Assembly: GCF_037975245.1 (NCBI RefSeq)
Contig: NC_092568.1
Location: 18,991,001-19,055,000 of the forward strand
Reading direction: 5' to 3'
Length of the DNA stretch: 64,000 nt
Origin: Apostichopus japonicus
Lineage: Eukaryota; Echinodermata; Holothuroidea; Aspidochirotida; Stichopodidae
The notes under the pieces are model-generated. The model was not told the DNA's origin. It did not search any database and saw only the letters and a program-made list of their open reading frames with translations. A program made the translations under genes and the position numbers. Shown here in pieces: positions 23,701 to 33,871 of this stretch; positions within the stretch are counted from its first letter, which is position 1, and each line of letters starts with the position of its first letter.

Positions 23701-26700
23701 GGTAAGTTTACAAATAATAGCTAATTAGTGGCATTCTCTGATCACTCATTAGTTTACCAGTTTATGCTGTTTGAAGTTCAGATGCATGAGAGACAGTTTC
23801 ACATTTATTGCACATCAGAAGCAGAAGACTGGACTAATTCTGATATAACTAGCATTTTCGTTTTGTGGTTGTGTGTGTGTGGGTACCCATATCCTAGATC
23901 ATGCATGTCTTTGTGTGTGCTTCGGGGAGGGGGAGGGGGTGGGGGGGTTTGGAGAGGTCATACAAACCTTCAGTGGCATTTATCCAGCTTATATGCTATG
24001 GTCAAGGTGTGTCTTATCAGCTTCTGAACATGAACTGTCAAGGAAAAATATGAAATATTTGTTGAGATTTACTGGCAATTTAGAACCCTGTGACTTAATA
24101 CTTTGATTCAAGCGGAATTTTATATGATTAAATATGATTGGTATGCAAGACTCATATCATGGATAATGTACAAGTTTATAGGTAACCTAAAAGGAAGTGT
24201 GCAAGGACATGTAAACATGATGCGGTTTCAGCCTAAATGGAACCCACAAATATGATCACTTAATTTATTTTGATATCCGACTTTCTCCATCTATTAAGAG
24301 TGACAAACCGGCCCCGGCCTTCATTCACATCCCCTTTACCAGGTTTGAAGACCTTTGGTGATCGTAGCTACCAACTCGTAGCACCTTGCTGGTGGAACTT
24401 ACTTCCAGTACAATTAAGATCATTGGACTCTCAGCTCGAACATTTTTTAGCAAGGGCGTAGGAACCGGGGGGGGGCTGGGGGGGCGCCAGCCCCCATTGA
24501 AAAATATGGGGGGCCGAAGTATCATTCCGCCCCCTCGCTTCCCAAGTCAGAAAACCCCTTTTTCATTTCCAAATGTGAAAAAAATCTCATTTGGAGCACC
24601 AAATTGCATCTAAGGCCAGGTGAAAATGCAAAATTATTTACAAAATGGAGTGGGTGTTGAAGTGTGTTATATTGCACCAAATTGCATCTGAGGCCACCTG
24701 GAAATGCAAAAAAATTCCAACCCCCACTCAAAAGTACCTTCCTACGCCACTGTTTTTTAGCATGCCATTTTAGCACTTTGCCAAACTATTCTATTTTCTA
24801 AGTATTATTAATTGGTCAATTTAACTTGGCAGCTGTAAAGTGCATTGAGCAAACCAGTCCTGGTTGGATTCTGTGCTATATAAGATTATTATTGTTGATA
24901 ATAAACTATTATTTCCTTCAACAGGTCATCTACTATGTATATGCGATAATCGGAATGGAGTTGTTTGCAGGAAAGATCACATATTATGGCTACCCTTCTG
25001 AAGAAACAACAGAAACCTTTAACAAATCTTTGTTGTACTGCGGCAACCAAAAACTTAATGGAACCGAGTTTTATCGAGACCATTACTGCAATAATAACTT
25101 CAACAATGTGGCCAAGGCATACATTACCTTGTTTGAGCTGACCATAGTGAATCAATGGCATGATATCCTTTGTCTGATCAAGTGTTTCTTTCATGTTCAT
25201 CCTTTTCCTGGACAATGTCTATAGGTACATAATGATCATACTTGTAGTGCAACAGCATAAGTAGTACATCTTCCCTCGTAAGGGTACAAGCACAAGTTAT
25301 AATTGGAAGCATGAGTCTTTAATCCATGCTATTAGTATATAAACTAGCTTTTCAAAATTTCATGTGTACAAGTGACAGTACAAGCCATGCAGGCGAGTTC
25401 ATGCAGGTTATATGCTAGGATACATTCAGGGATATGGACTCACTACAAGTGACAGTACAAAGCCATGCAGGCGAGTTCATGCAGACTATATACTGTATGC
25501 TAGGATACATTCAGGTATATGGACTCACTACAAGTGACAGTACAAAGCCATGCAGGCGAGTTCATGCAGACTATATACTGTTTGCTAGGATACATTCAGG
25601 TATATGGACTCACTACAAGTGACAGTACAAATCCATGCAGGAGAGTTCATGCAGACTATATACTGTATGCTAGGATACCTTCAGGTATGACAGTACAAAG
25701 CCATGCAGGCGAGTTCATGCAGATTATATGCTAGGATACATTCAGGTATATCAGCTCACTACAAGTGACAGTACAAAGCCATGCAGGCGAGTTCATACAG
25801 GCTATATCTGCTAGGATATACATTCAGGTCTATGAACTCACTACACAGCTGATTACGATTATGTGAATGATAGTTATATATATGAGTTTATTAGTTCATG
25901 GAATACTATTTCACACATTTAGCTGAGATGGCTCACACACTTAAACTAAAGGATTCATTATCTGCATATTAAGAGTCTAAATTATCTTGAACATATTTGC
26001 CCAAAGTCACCATTATTGTCTGGATGGCTGTGGGATATATTAGTGTTGTAACAACCCCCCCCCCCCCCACCCAACCTGACCTGTGTATAAACCCATATAT
26101 TGTTCTTTTATGTAATGCATAATTAATTAACCATTAACATTTTATACCACTCATTTAAGCATCTTTTATTTACATACTGTCTCAAATATATATCTTGCTA
26201 TGTGAAGGATTTCAACTAGCACACTTGCTGAGATATGTACAACAACAAGCCTAATTTCTTTAACTCTGTCTCACTGATCACCAGTGGATTTGTTGCAGTT
26301 ACTAGTAAAGCAGCAAGGTTATACTTTCTCTGCTTCCACATTACCTTGGTCATCATTATTATCAAGTAGGTATACCCATCGTATGTCCATCTTGGACACC
26401 ATATTCCTTATATTTGAAGAGATTTCTAATGAGGGATCTAATAAAATTCATAGAGCTGCAGTTTAATGGTCAAATAGCAATTTTTTATACTGGATGACAA
26501 CAGTTTTCATGTTTATAATTATGTTTCAACTTGTTTCCTTATCACACTCCTTCAGATCCTTCTTACAAACCTATTGTGTTCATTATATGGACTATTTTTA
26601 ATCAAATCTCTCTCAACTTGCAAAAGTAGTTAATTCACAAATTAAATTGCATTTATTAAAATAACTAGTGAGATAAATATAGATATTTATATTGAAAGAA

Positions 26701-29700
26701 AAGAGTTCTGTATGGCTTTTTAATTAAGTTATAATTAAAATGACTTTTCTATTCAAGGAAAATAAAAGGTAGTTAACATTTCACTGTATAGATGCAAGAT
26801 CAAATTCCTTATACATGCACCTTAATATTATTGGGTTCTGTTTATTCAGAATTGCATTGTGGATGCTTTAGCTTCATAATTATGCTGCTAATAGCCACAA
26901 TGGGTAACAATACAGTACTTCCAATAAATGTAAAACAAGAAACTGTCAGGAAGTAAAAATTCCTGACAGTTTTCACAAATGAAAGGTTTCATGAATTGAA
27001 GAACAGATCTTACGGCAGTGTAAAAATTCCTGACAGTTCAATAAATGTAAAACAAGGAGCACCATGTTAGTTTTCACAAATGAAAGGTTTCATGAATTGA
27101 AGAACAGATCTTACGGCAGTGTAAAAATTCCTGACAGTTTATGAATTATTGACTTTTGTGCAGTTTTTCTCTCTATTTCGAATTTTATTTTGACTTTTCT
27201 TCTCCAGCATCTTCATTGCATTCATTTTGGAAGTCTTTATGGTTGAATATTCATTATCAAAAAGCAGTTTTGAATCAGAAATTGAGAAAAAGATTGAAGA
27301 ACTTGGTCTTAGAGCCAAATTGTAAGTAAACAGAATATTTATTTTTTTAATTTTAAGAAGAATTCAAAATTATGGATGTTTAATATAGATTTTTGTTTTT
27401 AAGACTCTCAACTATTTATGTGAAGATGCTTGCTGTGTTTCCATTGTGACAGCTTTTAATGCACAACCTGTTGCACTCATCTGACATTGTGTGTAGGCTG
27501 CATCCTTGCTATGTCATAGTAAGAAATTCTTTAAAGATTTCAATATTGTTTGATTGGTTCTTTACTCATTATAAAATAAGTGTTAAAAAAAATACACTTT
27601 ATCAATCGTGCATGAGTACAACTAGTCTGCCTCTGGCAAGTACTTAATTTAATTGTTAAAAGTAAATAATAAAACAGGAAAAGTTGGCAGTTTAATTATT
27701 GTAATATAGTAAGCAAGTAATTTGTATTATTTTCTTGAAAATAATTTGTGTTTGTTTAAATATTTCTGATAATTGAATTTAATAACATATATAACAAATC
27801 TTTTTTTGCAATGCAACCCAACCTGTTGCTAGACAGTTTTGTTAATGTTGGATCTTCCAAGTTTTTTCTTAGTTTTTTGACAAAATGCTGATACTATCAT
27901 CAATCAAAGGAAGAAAGGAAATGCTCATGATTTTTCACATAGATGTTAACAATTTCCAGTCAAAATAATTGTTGGTTCATCTAAACGTAGATGCCTCTCA
28001 TCAAGGCAAATTCACAACATATAGTCTGATACTATTACTGATATTGCAACATTTTGTCTCAAAAGGTTTTTATGTAATCATATCAAACTTATGGAATGAA
28101 AATACTTGTTTTATTAAAAATTGAAAATTAAGCCAATCTTATCCTTGATCAGATTTAAAATATTACGTTAGATTGAAAAATTATAACCCTTTGATATTTA
28201 ATGTAGCAGTTTGACAGCAACTTGTAATGCATTTTGCAACAAAAACGACAAAACTGGTTTTGATGGATCGGTTTTGTAGCAATTGCACATGGGTGGAACC
28301 ACATATACCCCTAGAAAATATTCACTAACAGACAGAATGTTGAGAAAAATCCAAGTGCATAGAATATAAATATATGACATATATGCACTGTACAACCTAA
28401 GCAGTTAAAAATTCTTCAATGTTGTTTCAAAAGTTGCAAAATATTGCACCTTTCTTAGTATTTATTCACCCTCCATTTTACCAAAGTTTCTCAAATGAGA
28501 AGCACATTCCTCAGACTCCCTTAGACCCTTCCTCCACCCCAACCCCCCCATCCATTAGCCTCTCCCCCATTTTAATAATTGTGCTTGCACCCCTGCTGTC
28601 TGATGTAGCCATAGGAGGCGGGGGCGGGGGGGGGTTGCAGCCCCTCAATCAAATATTTTTGTGAAAATTTGGGCAATATGCTGAGAATTTTTCTGGCACC
28701 TACTGAAAGAAAAATAAATTGCAATGTGTTTTTCAATGATGAAACTTATTATCATCGTTATTATTGTAACGACTTCCCCAAAAATGGTAATAACATGTCA
28801 ACTGATTGTATGGAATTGGCATGCGATGTAATAACCGTTCATGCCTATATGATATGTACATTAAGATGTTGAATGCGCGAAAAATTTTGGTTATATTTTT
28901 CGGGCAAGTCGTTACAGCCCCCCCCCCCCCCCCCAATTCAAATTGGGCTCCTATGCCTATGGATGTAGCAATGATATCAGTCAATTACTTTTACAAGCAG
29001 TTAATGTGTATGACTTAGATATAATGCCTGAAGGTTGTTTGATTCATCTGAGAAGTAATAACTATAAAATCCCAATGAGGACAGCAGATTTGCACATCAT
29101 AATCTGTGAACATTTGATTCATGCTACTAACAGCCTATGGAAGGGACTTTCAAGTTTCAATTTGATACATGTGATTCATAACCCACTAACAAAAACAAGT
29201 TTACTAAAATTTGCAGATGTTTCAGGTAATTTGAATCTACCTAGCTAGAGTAACTCATCATTATCATGTTTGTATAGTGTGTATATTGACAGTTCATCAC
29301 ATCTATTGTACATTTACATATATATATTCAGATATAAATTTAGACAACTATTTCTATTGTCATATTGTCCAGTCATTGCTCCCTTACCATTCAACATATT
29401 AATAAATAGAGACAATCAGCAAAATATTATAATGGGTCATTTTTATTCCCTTTCTTTTTGAGGATGTCTTTCACCCTGGGTAGTAATAATCGGCTTGAGA
29501 GGAATGTATTGTCCATTACACCATTTGTCTGTCCGTTGTTGCTTATTAAATACTTTTAGGGAAAAGTGACCCCTGGTTTTGTGGGCATTTTATGCTACAA
29601 GGGGCCTATTTGAGTGTATCCAGGGGCCAATAGACCAAATGTGTCATTAATAACTTTTGATGTAAAGAATTATTTTGCAGCAACAAGCAATATGTTGCAT

Positions 29701-32683
29701 GTATGATTCATTTTTCCTCTACAAAAAAAACTTGTGTCTAAGAGGAGTTGCTTGACTGGGCAATACTATGCTGCATTAAAAATAACTCCTGGCATAGTTT
29801 TTCTGTGACCTGTGGTGGCTGTTTGGCAGGTTATGGGGACCCTTTTGCATGCACCCAGACTCATGTTCACCCATCATTATGATTATCAATTACTTTTTAG
29901 AACTTTGCACATATATGAGCTAATCCAGACATCACTTTAAGTAATGAAACTCAACTGTTCAGAGGGTCATTTCTCAAAAAAAAAATTTTTATTGTTCAAC
30001 AGCATTTATCAAAATTATTTAATATTGTACCTAATTTAACTAATCTTTCAAATATAGAATCCCAGTCTATATTAATTACAACACACAGCATCTGTCACAC
30101 AGCATCTGGTAGATTCCTCCCTTTACTGATTCAGTGATACACTCCCTATTTCTACATGCAAAAACCGAAGCAGCATGCTTACATTGCATCCATTGCTACC
30201 ATTTACACCATATGTGGTTTGGAGTCTTTGTGATAGTTATTTTCATATTTCCATTCCAAAGTTTATGAACAGACAAAATGTTATAAGCTGTGCTCTACGC
30301 AAGACCATATAGAAGGCTGAATGCTCATTCTTTACCCAATTAAGTGACATAATAGAAAGCCACTTACTTTGTGCCATAATAGAAAGCCACTTACTTTGTG
30401 CCATAATTAACCCTCACATCAGAAATACTTCTACACTTGTGGTATTTTTTCTCCACAAATGAAAGAAAAACATTTTTGTGGTAATGTTTGTGAATTGTAT
30501 GGGCACACCTATTTAGGAATTATATGTTATTGACTCCAAGCCACATTCCACATCCAATGAGGTGTTGTCCTCATTTTGTGAGCACATGCTTCCACTGGCA
30601 ATTTGAAAAAGATATATATTTATATAGATATATGTATATATAAATATAAATATAATAGGGGAAAAAGCCCTGTATTGATCACTTGCAAAGTCTGTATATG
30701 TTTTTTTTAATATTATGATAATTATGATATATGTGATCTGATGGCTCTCATGTAGTCAAAGTTCATTGTTCCAAGGCAGTGATTGGTATTTAATCTTTTG
30801 TAGTATATGACCTGTTATTTGCCAATGATAGAAATGTTTGAATTGGTCTTACCCAGTAGTTCTTACATTGTTTATAAAACAGTCAATGAATCATGCAATG
30901 TTATAGATTAAATCAAGCTTGTTAAAAATTACAAAAAGCATGAATAAAATATCACCAAGCAAAAGAAAAATCAAAAGGAAAAAACTTTCACTGATAAAAA
31001 GTAGCTTAACTTTCATGGTTGTGCTTCATGTAATAAACTGTGCAAGAAATGTGCTGCATACTAATCCAATATTGAGCACACTTCATATAATTTCAATCTA
31101 ATCCTTTTCTTTTCTTGTCACTTTTTCTAATCTTTAACCTCAGTATCACCACACAGCACTAAAACTGGTTATTGTCAACTATAATCACACTAACATTAGA
31201 AAATTTACTTCCTTGATTTTAAATTTTGTTTTGCAACTCTAATATCTATAGCTCATCATAATTTGTTCTTTCATTGCTATGATATAAAGTTTATATATAG
31301 CAACTTAGGTTGGCAAGTCACAAAGACAGCATTATGTTTAACAAGTCTGATGATAATGGATGGAAAATGGGAATTTTTGAAAAGTAATTATATTCATCCA
31401 AGTCTTGGCCTGAAACCCATAAAATATGTACCAGTTAGTGTACAAACTTTCTTTTTTGATAATACAATGCATTTTCTTGGTACCCTTTTAGTTGTAATAA
31501 TCATCAGTGTGGAAACAGTTTTGTACCTTCTATCCCCAACCCCCCCCCCCCTCCCGTTGATCTAGATATCATCGTAGTTACCCTACTCAGAAGAAGTCTT
31601 GGTATCTTCATTGCTAGCTGAAGCATACCAAAATTAAACAAAATTTAATCAGATATATTTTATAAGGAATACTCACGACTAACAATTTTTCAATGAAGAG
31701 TTGTTGTTTGGAACAAGCTGTTGAAAATAAGAACATATGTGGTCTGTCTTATATTTGAAACATCTAAAAGCTGTGTGCTTTACAGCAGCAGAAGTAACAG
31801 GTGAGGTATAGGATATACCATCACCTTTGTAACTTATACATAGATACCATGACAAACTCAAGTGTTATAAGTTATTATCATGAAATCACTGCTTTTGGAG
31901 ACATTGAACTGATGCTACATGAGAGCCATTGGGTCCTGAGGTTGTTTGGTGTTTTGTTTTTTAACTCCACAGTGAAAATAACAATTTCACGGATAGAACA
32001 AATCTCACCCCTCATATGGAAGTTGAAGATGGTCCAGCAGGGCTAAGCAATGAAGATTTGGATCTTGCAAAATTTCAACTCGGAAAAAGTATGTATAATA
32101 ATCTATCTTCGTATGTGTTCTACTCACTGGCAAAAACGGAATGTTTTAGATAGTGCTTCAGAATAATCAGTAAAATAAAGGGAGGCTCGTAAAATTAAAC
32201 TGAAAAATGTGGTAAGGGGTCTACATCATCATCCTGGTCTTCCACCAAAGTGCCAGGAAGTCTTAATACTTCTTTCCTCCTAGTCATTGCTGCATGGCTT
32301 GATAATTTCTTTGCCGCTACTTGCAGTATTCATTAAAGTTTAGTTGATTAGTTAGGATCATCATCTCAAAACAGAAGAAACTGATCTGACGCTTACTTAC
32401 AAAATAAATTATGCAAATTAAGTGGTTGCTTTCACCAGACATTTTCTGCCTAGAAAAGTGTTGATACGTTTCCTCATGAATATATATTCGTTGTTATTTT
32501 TCCCACTATTTGTGTTTTTCATCGTCAGGTTCCAATTCGGTGCAATCGATCCTACAAAACATGTTCGAGGGCGAGTTGGACGAGGAAGACATAGGCCCAA
32601 CTGACATAGAGGACCTGGACTTGCTGGACCCAGACCAGACAGATTCTGCTCCCTTCCCTTTTACCTTAGACAATGTGGTTTAA
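10145..32683 (+). CDS. TPCN3: Two-pore cation channel, TPC3-like (18 coding exons, complete)
   Basis: A two-pore channel: two six-helix repeats forming a Na+/Ca2+ channel of endolysosomal or plasma membranes. Coding exons are 10145-10321, 13929-14132, 15699-15827, 16647-16763, 17515-17633, 18493-18594, 19403-19529, 20518-20719, 21056-21200, 22010-22174, 22945-23012, 23166-23247, 23632-23701, 24925-25162, 26275-26365, 27208-27321, 31973-32088 and 32529-32683. All phases agree and give 806 residues plus a stop. Helix IS1 is near residues 96-114. Filter I, TTANSPD, is at 275-281. Voltage-sensor II has Arg533, Arg536 and Arg539. Filter II, VNQW, is at 644-647 after two NxS/T sites in the luminal loop. 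The LRNIGP...FGG linker and three S4-II arginines favour TPC3 over TPC1 or TPC2. A tag stop at 10112 supports the start. All introns are GT-AG except 25163-26274 (AT-AC). The family is certain; the paralogue is likely. Confidence 0.9.
10322..13928 (+). other. Channel intron 1 (3.6 kb)
   Basis: A GT-AG intron. It has a strong G-rich tract just after the donor (about 10340-10393) and several C-rich stretches, but no exon or repeat family I can name. Because the N-terminal tail of TPCs is poorly conserved, an extra small exon cannot be excluded. The flanking exons do join in phase 0 without one. Confidence 0.55.
14719..14752. repeat. (AT)n microsatellite
   Basis: An uninterrupted at dinucleotide run in channel intron 2 (14133-15698). 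Confidence 0.95.
15541..15672 (-). mobile_element. Penelope-like 3' end fragment
   Basis: Read on the minus strand, this matches the 3' end of the Penelope fragment at 45590-45710. Shared parts are a GATCC..GGATC hairpin (15643-15657), atgtcaggcc, cttttacacattct, ctacacaggctct, and a ttgctaacagttt word leading into a TTTTATTTTATTTT tail. A (C)CGATGA word (15662-15668) sits before the hairpin, close to the CTGATGA core of hammerhead ribozymes. It lies in channel intron 2 and abuts the acceptor of exon 3. Confidence 0.75.
16861..16930 (+). repeat. SINE 3' tail, truncated copy
   Basis: About 60 bp from gctggaag through cactgttcttgattttccaac to tttcaattat match the 3' part of the tRNA-derived SINE at 17146-17290, with few differences. 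The tRNA-like head is missing. It lies in channel intron 4. Confidence 0.75.
17146..17290 (+). mobile_element. tRNA-derived SINE
   Basis: The head looks like a tRNA gene, with an A-box-like TAGCCTAGTGG (17154-17164) and a B-box-like GGCTCGAATCCC (17198-17209). A CCGC/GCGG anticodon-type stem sits between them. The tRNA-like part is followed by a non-tRNA body and an AT-rich tail (to about 17290). The body is repeated without the head at 16861-16930, which argues for a SINE family and against a functional tRNA gene. It lies in channel intron 4. Confidence 0.8.
24255..24900 (+). mobile_element. Degenerate CR1-like LINE 3' fragment
   Basis: Around 24270-24460 the frame reads LKTFGDRSYQLVAP...WNLLPVQLRS, which resembles the end of CR1/L2-type LINE proteins, where a ...FGDRSF...WNSLP... 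block is common. After the inserted MITE the frame resumes (ACHFSTLP). The tail has gtaaagtgcattgagc and gctatataagattattatt, typical CR1-type 3' ends. It lies in channel intron 13, just before exon 14. No active protein is present. Confidence 0.7.
24451..24752. mobile_element. hAT-type MITE nested in the LINE fragment
   Basis: Its ends are CAAGGGCGTAGGAA and the reverse complement of CAGTGGCGTAGGAA. It is flanked by an exact 8-bp duplication, TTTTTTAG, at 24443-24450 and 24753-24760. Removing the 302-bp insert and one duplicate restores the LINE reading frame (EHFLACHF). It has a G-rich left flank and no open frame of its own. Confidence 0.88.
25163..26274 (+). other. U12-type AT-AC intron of the channel gene
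   Basis: Exon 14 ends in ...VNQWH plus one base. The intron then starts with ATATCCTTT, the exact consensus of the minor-spliceosome AT-AC donor. It ends in ctcAC, and a branch-point-like TTCTTTAAC lies at 26256-26264 (consensus TTCCTTAAC, one mismatch), about 11 bases before the end. Splicing this way gives WHVITSGFVAVTS, the length expected between filter II and helix IIS6. No GT-AG alternative gives both the right phase and the right length. Confidence 0.88.
25368..25836. repeat. 85-bp tandem repeat array (about 5.5 copies)
   Basis: Units of about 85 bp containing gacagtacaaagccatgcag, cgagttcatgcag and gctaggatacattcagg recur in direct orientation. One unit is shortened, near 25690. The array lies inside the AT-AC intron of the channel gene. 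Open frames seen here are only a by-product of the repeat period. Confidence 0.95.
26922..27140. repeat. Imperfect tandem duplication with a perfect hairpin
   Basis: The stretch cacaaatgaaaggtttcatg...acggcagtgtaaaaattcctgacag occurs twice, about 101 bp apart. At its left edge AAACTGTCAGGAA and TTCCTGACAGTTT form a 13-bp inverted repeat around a short loop (about 26940-26972). It lies in channel intron 15, just before exon 16. Confidence 0.85.
28380..28510 (+). repeat. Dispersed repeat, copy 1
   Basis: The words tacaacctaa, agttgcaaaat, ttgcacc, accaaagtttctcaaa occur in the same order and spacing as in 62010-62130 (MEN1 intron), with many substitutions. The family is unknown, and a C-rich stretch follows in both places. 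Confidence 0.6.
28610..28961. mobile_element. hAT-type MITE with 8-bp target duplication
   Basis: It starts CATAGGAGGCGGGG and ends CTCCTATGCCTATG, which share a short inverted terminus. An exact 8-bp repeat, GATGTAGC, flanks it at 28602-28609 and 28962-28969. G-run and C-run inner flanks and the lack of an open frame match the other MITEs in this window. Confidence 0.85.
30348..30407. repeat. 27-bp tandem duplication
   Basis: The word cataatagaaagccacttac is repeated exactly with a 27-bp period (starts at 30348 and 30375), followed by a third partial start. It lies in channel intron 16. Confidence 0.9.
30609..30655. repeat. AT-rich microsatellite
   Basis: An imperfect tatata/atata run in channel intron 16. 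Confidence 0.8.
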
Positions 32684-33230
32684 AGCGTCAATTAGCATGG
32701 ATGTAATGCTAAAAAATTATCAGTACGAGATTGACCTAATACACATGTTAAATTAACTGAAAAATCATTAAACTATGTTGTCTTATATTTATAGCTGAAA
32801 ATTTTATTTTGTATAAATTTTTCAGAGTGTTTGTTTGGTTTCCCTTTTGAAGCAGAAAATACCTGCTCAGCATATCGAAACAAAAGTCTAAGCCAATTAT
32901 TTACAAAGGATATATATGTATAGAAATTAAAGCAAGCATGGGCATTAACATTAAATAACATGTAAGTACTACCTTATTTATTACAATCCAAAATGTTATT
33001 TCTGAATGAATCCTGTGTATGGGGAAAATATTTACTAGCGAGTGTAAAGTATTCGATTTATGCAATTTTAAGTAATTCTGAACCAAACATGCAATTTTCA
33101 ATGCAATATGGTAGAATTGTCAATGGTGTCACTCACAGCAGTTTTTTGTATATAACAATTTAATATTCACCAGTATATTCCATGCTTTAAATTTTGTCCT
33201 GTTTGTATGAATCAAATAAAACTTGAGGCC
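32684..33230 (+). other. Probable 3' UTR of the channel gene
   Basis: AT-rich sequence after the stop codon. A canonical AATAAA at 33215-33220 is the best polyadenylation signal candidate on this strand. The extent of the transcript is inferred. Confidence 0.5.
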
Positions 33231-33457
33231 ACGTGTTGCAAAGATTCGCTATGCCTCTTGGTTTACAGAGCTTCTTTTCTAAATTACACATCTCTCACAC
33301 TTTATCAGATTTAATTGATTGCAGAAAAGATTAGAGGGATTCAGATGCTTTTAGGGGACATTAAAGGGGTGTGGGAAGGGGACCATACAGTGTGTTAGAA
33401 TCTTGGAGGGTGTTATAGGATGACTTTGAGCAGTTGCAGTCTTGATATGCTATAGGC

Positions 33458-33863
33458 CAGGGTTGTCCAACCTACGGCCCGCGGGCCACAGTCCGGCCCG
33501 CCGCAGGGTTGCGTCCGGCCCGCCAGAGATGCTCTACGGTGCGAAATTTTAGTGAGCAGATTTATTGATAACAATTTGAAGCTATATAATCAATCATTCG
33601 AACCTTCTGGGTCCAAAAAACTGCATACAGGTCAGTTTGTGTGACACTCTCTCAGCGGAGGAGGGGGAGGGGCGGCTGAACTTTATTCATCTGTTTTATC
33701 AGGAAGGAAAATAAATCAGTGCGCTCCGCGCGCAGTGCTCACATTTTGTTGCCTTGGGCTTCGGGCCAAAAAATCGAAAAATCGAGCGTAGGGTTCATGC
33801 GGCCCCCTCCTTCATCATAATCATTCCATGTGGCCCTCCTCTGCAAAAGGTTGGACAACCCTG
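33458..33863. mobile_element. hAT-type MITE with 8-bp target duplication
   Basis: The termini are CAGGGTTGTCCAACCT and its reverse complement AGGTTGGACAACCCTG. They are flanked by an exact 8-bp repeat, CTATAGGC, at 33450-33457 and 33864-33871. The 406-bp interior has GC-rich cggcccgc blocks and no transposase frame. The CAGGGTTG terminus resembles the Charlie-type hAT group. Confidence 0.93.
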
Positions 33864-33871
33864 CTATAGGC

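Larger units (their letters stand above)
27322..31972 (+). other. Channel intron 16 (4.65 kb)
   Basis: The longest intron of the channel gene. It contains a hAT-type MITE (28610-28961), half of a dispersed repeat (about 28380-28510), a 27-bp tandem duplication (30348-30407) and an AT-rich microsatellite (about 30609-30655). No further exon is needed: the flanking exons join in phase. Confidence 0.7.

Noticed and set aside
25163-25224. Reading exon 14 onwards as coding to a stop near 25224, or using the GT at 25182 as donor
   Set aside because: The GT donor gives three or four extra residues at a fixed-length pore position. The AT-AC splice gives the expected length and has consensus U12 signals.
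25434-25734. Open frames of 60-70 codons with repeated peptide
   Set aside because: They arise from the 85-bp repeat (not a multiple of 3) and have no protein family match.
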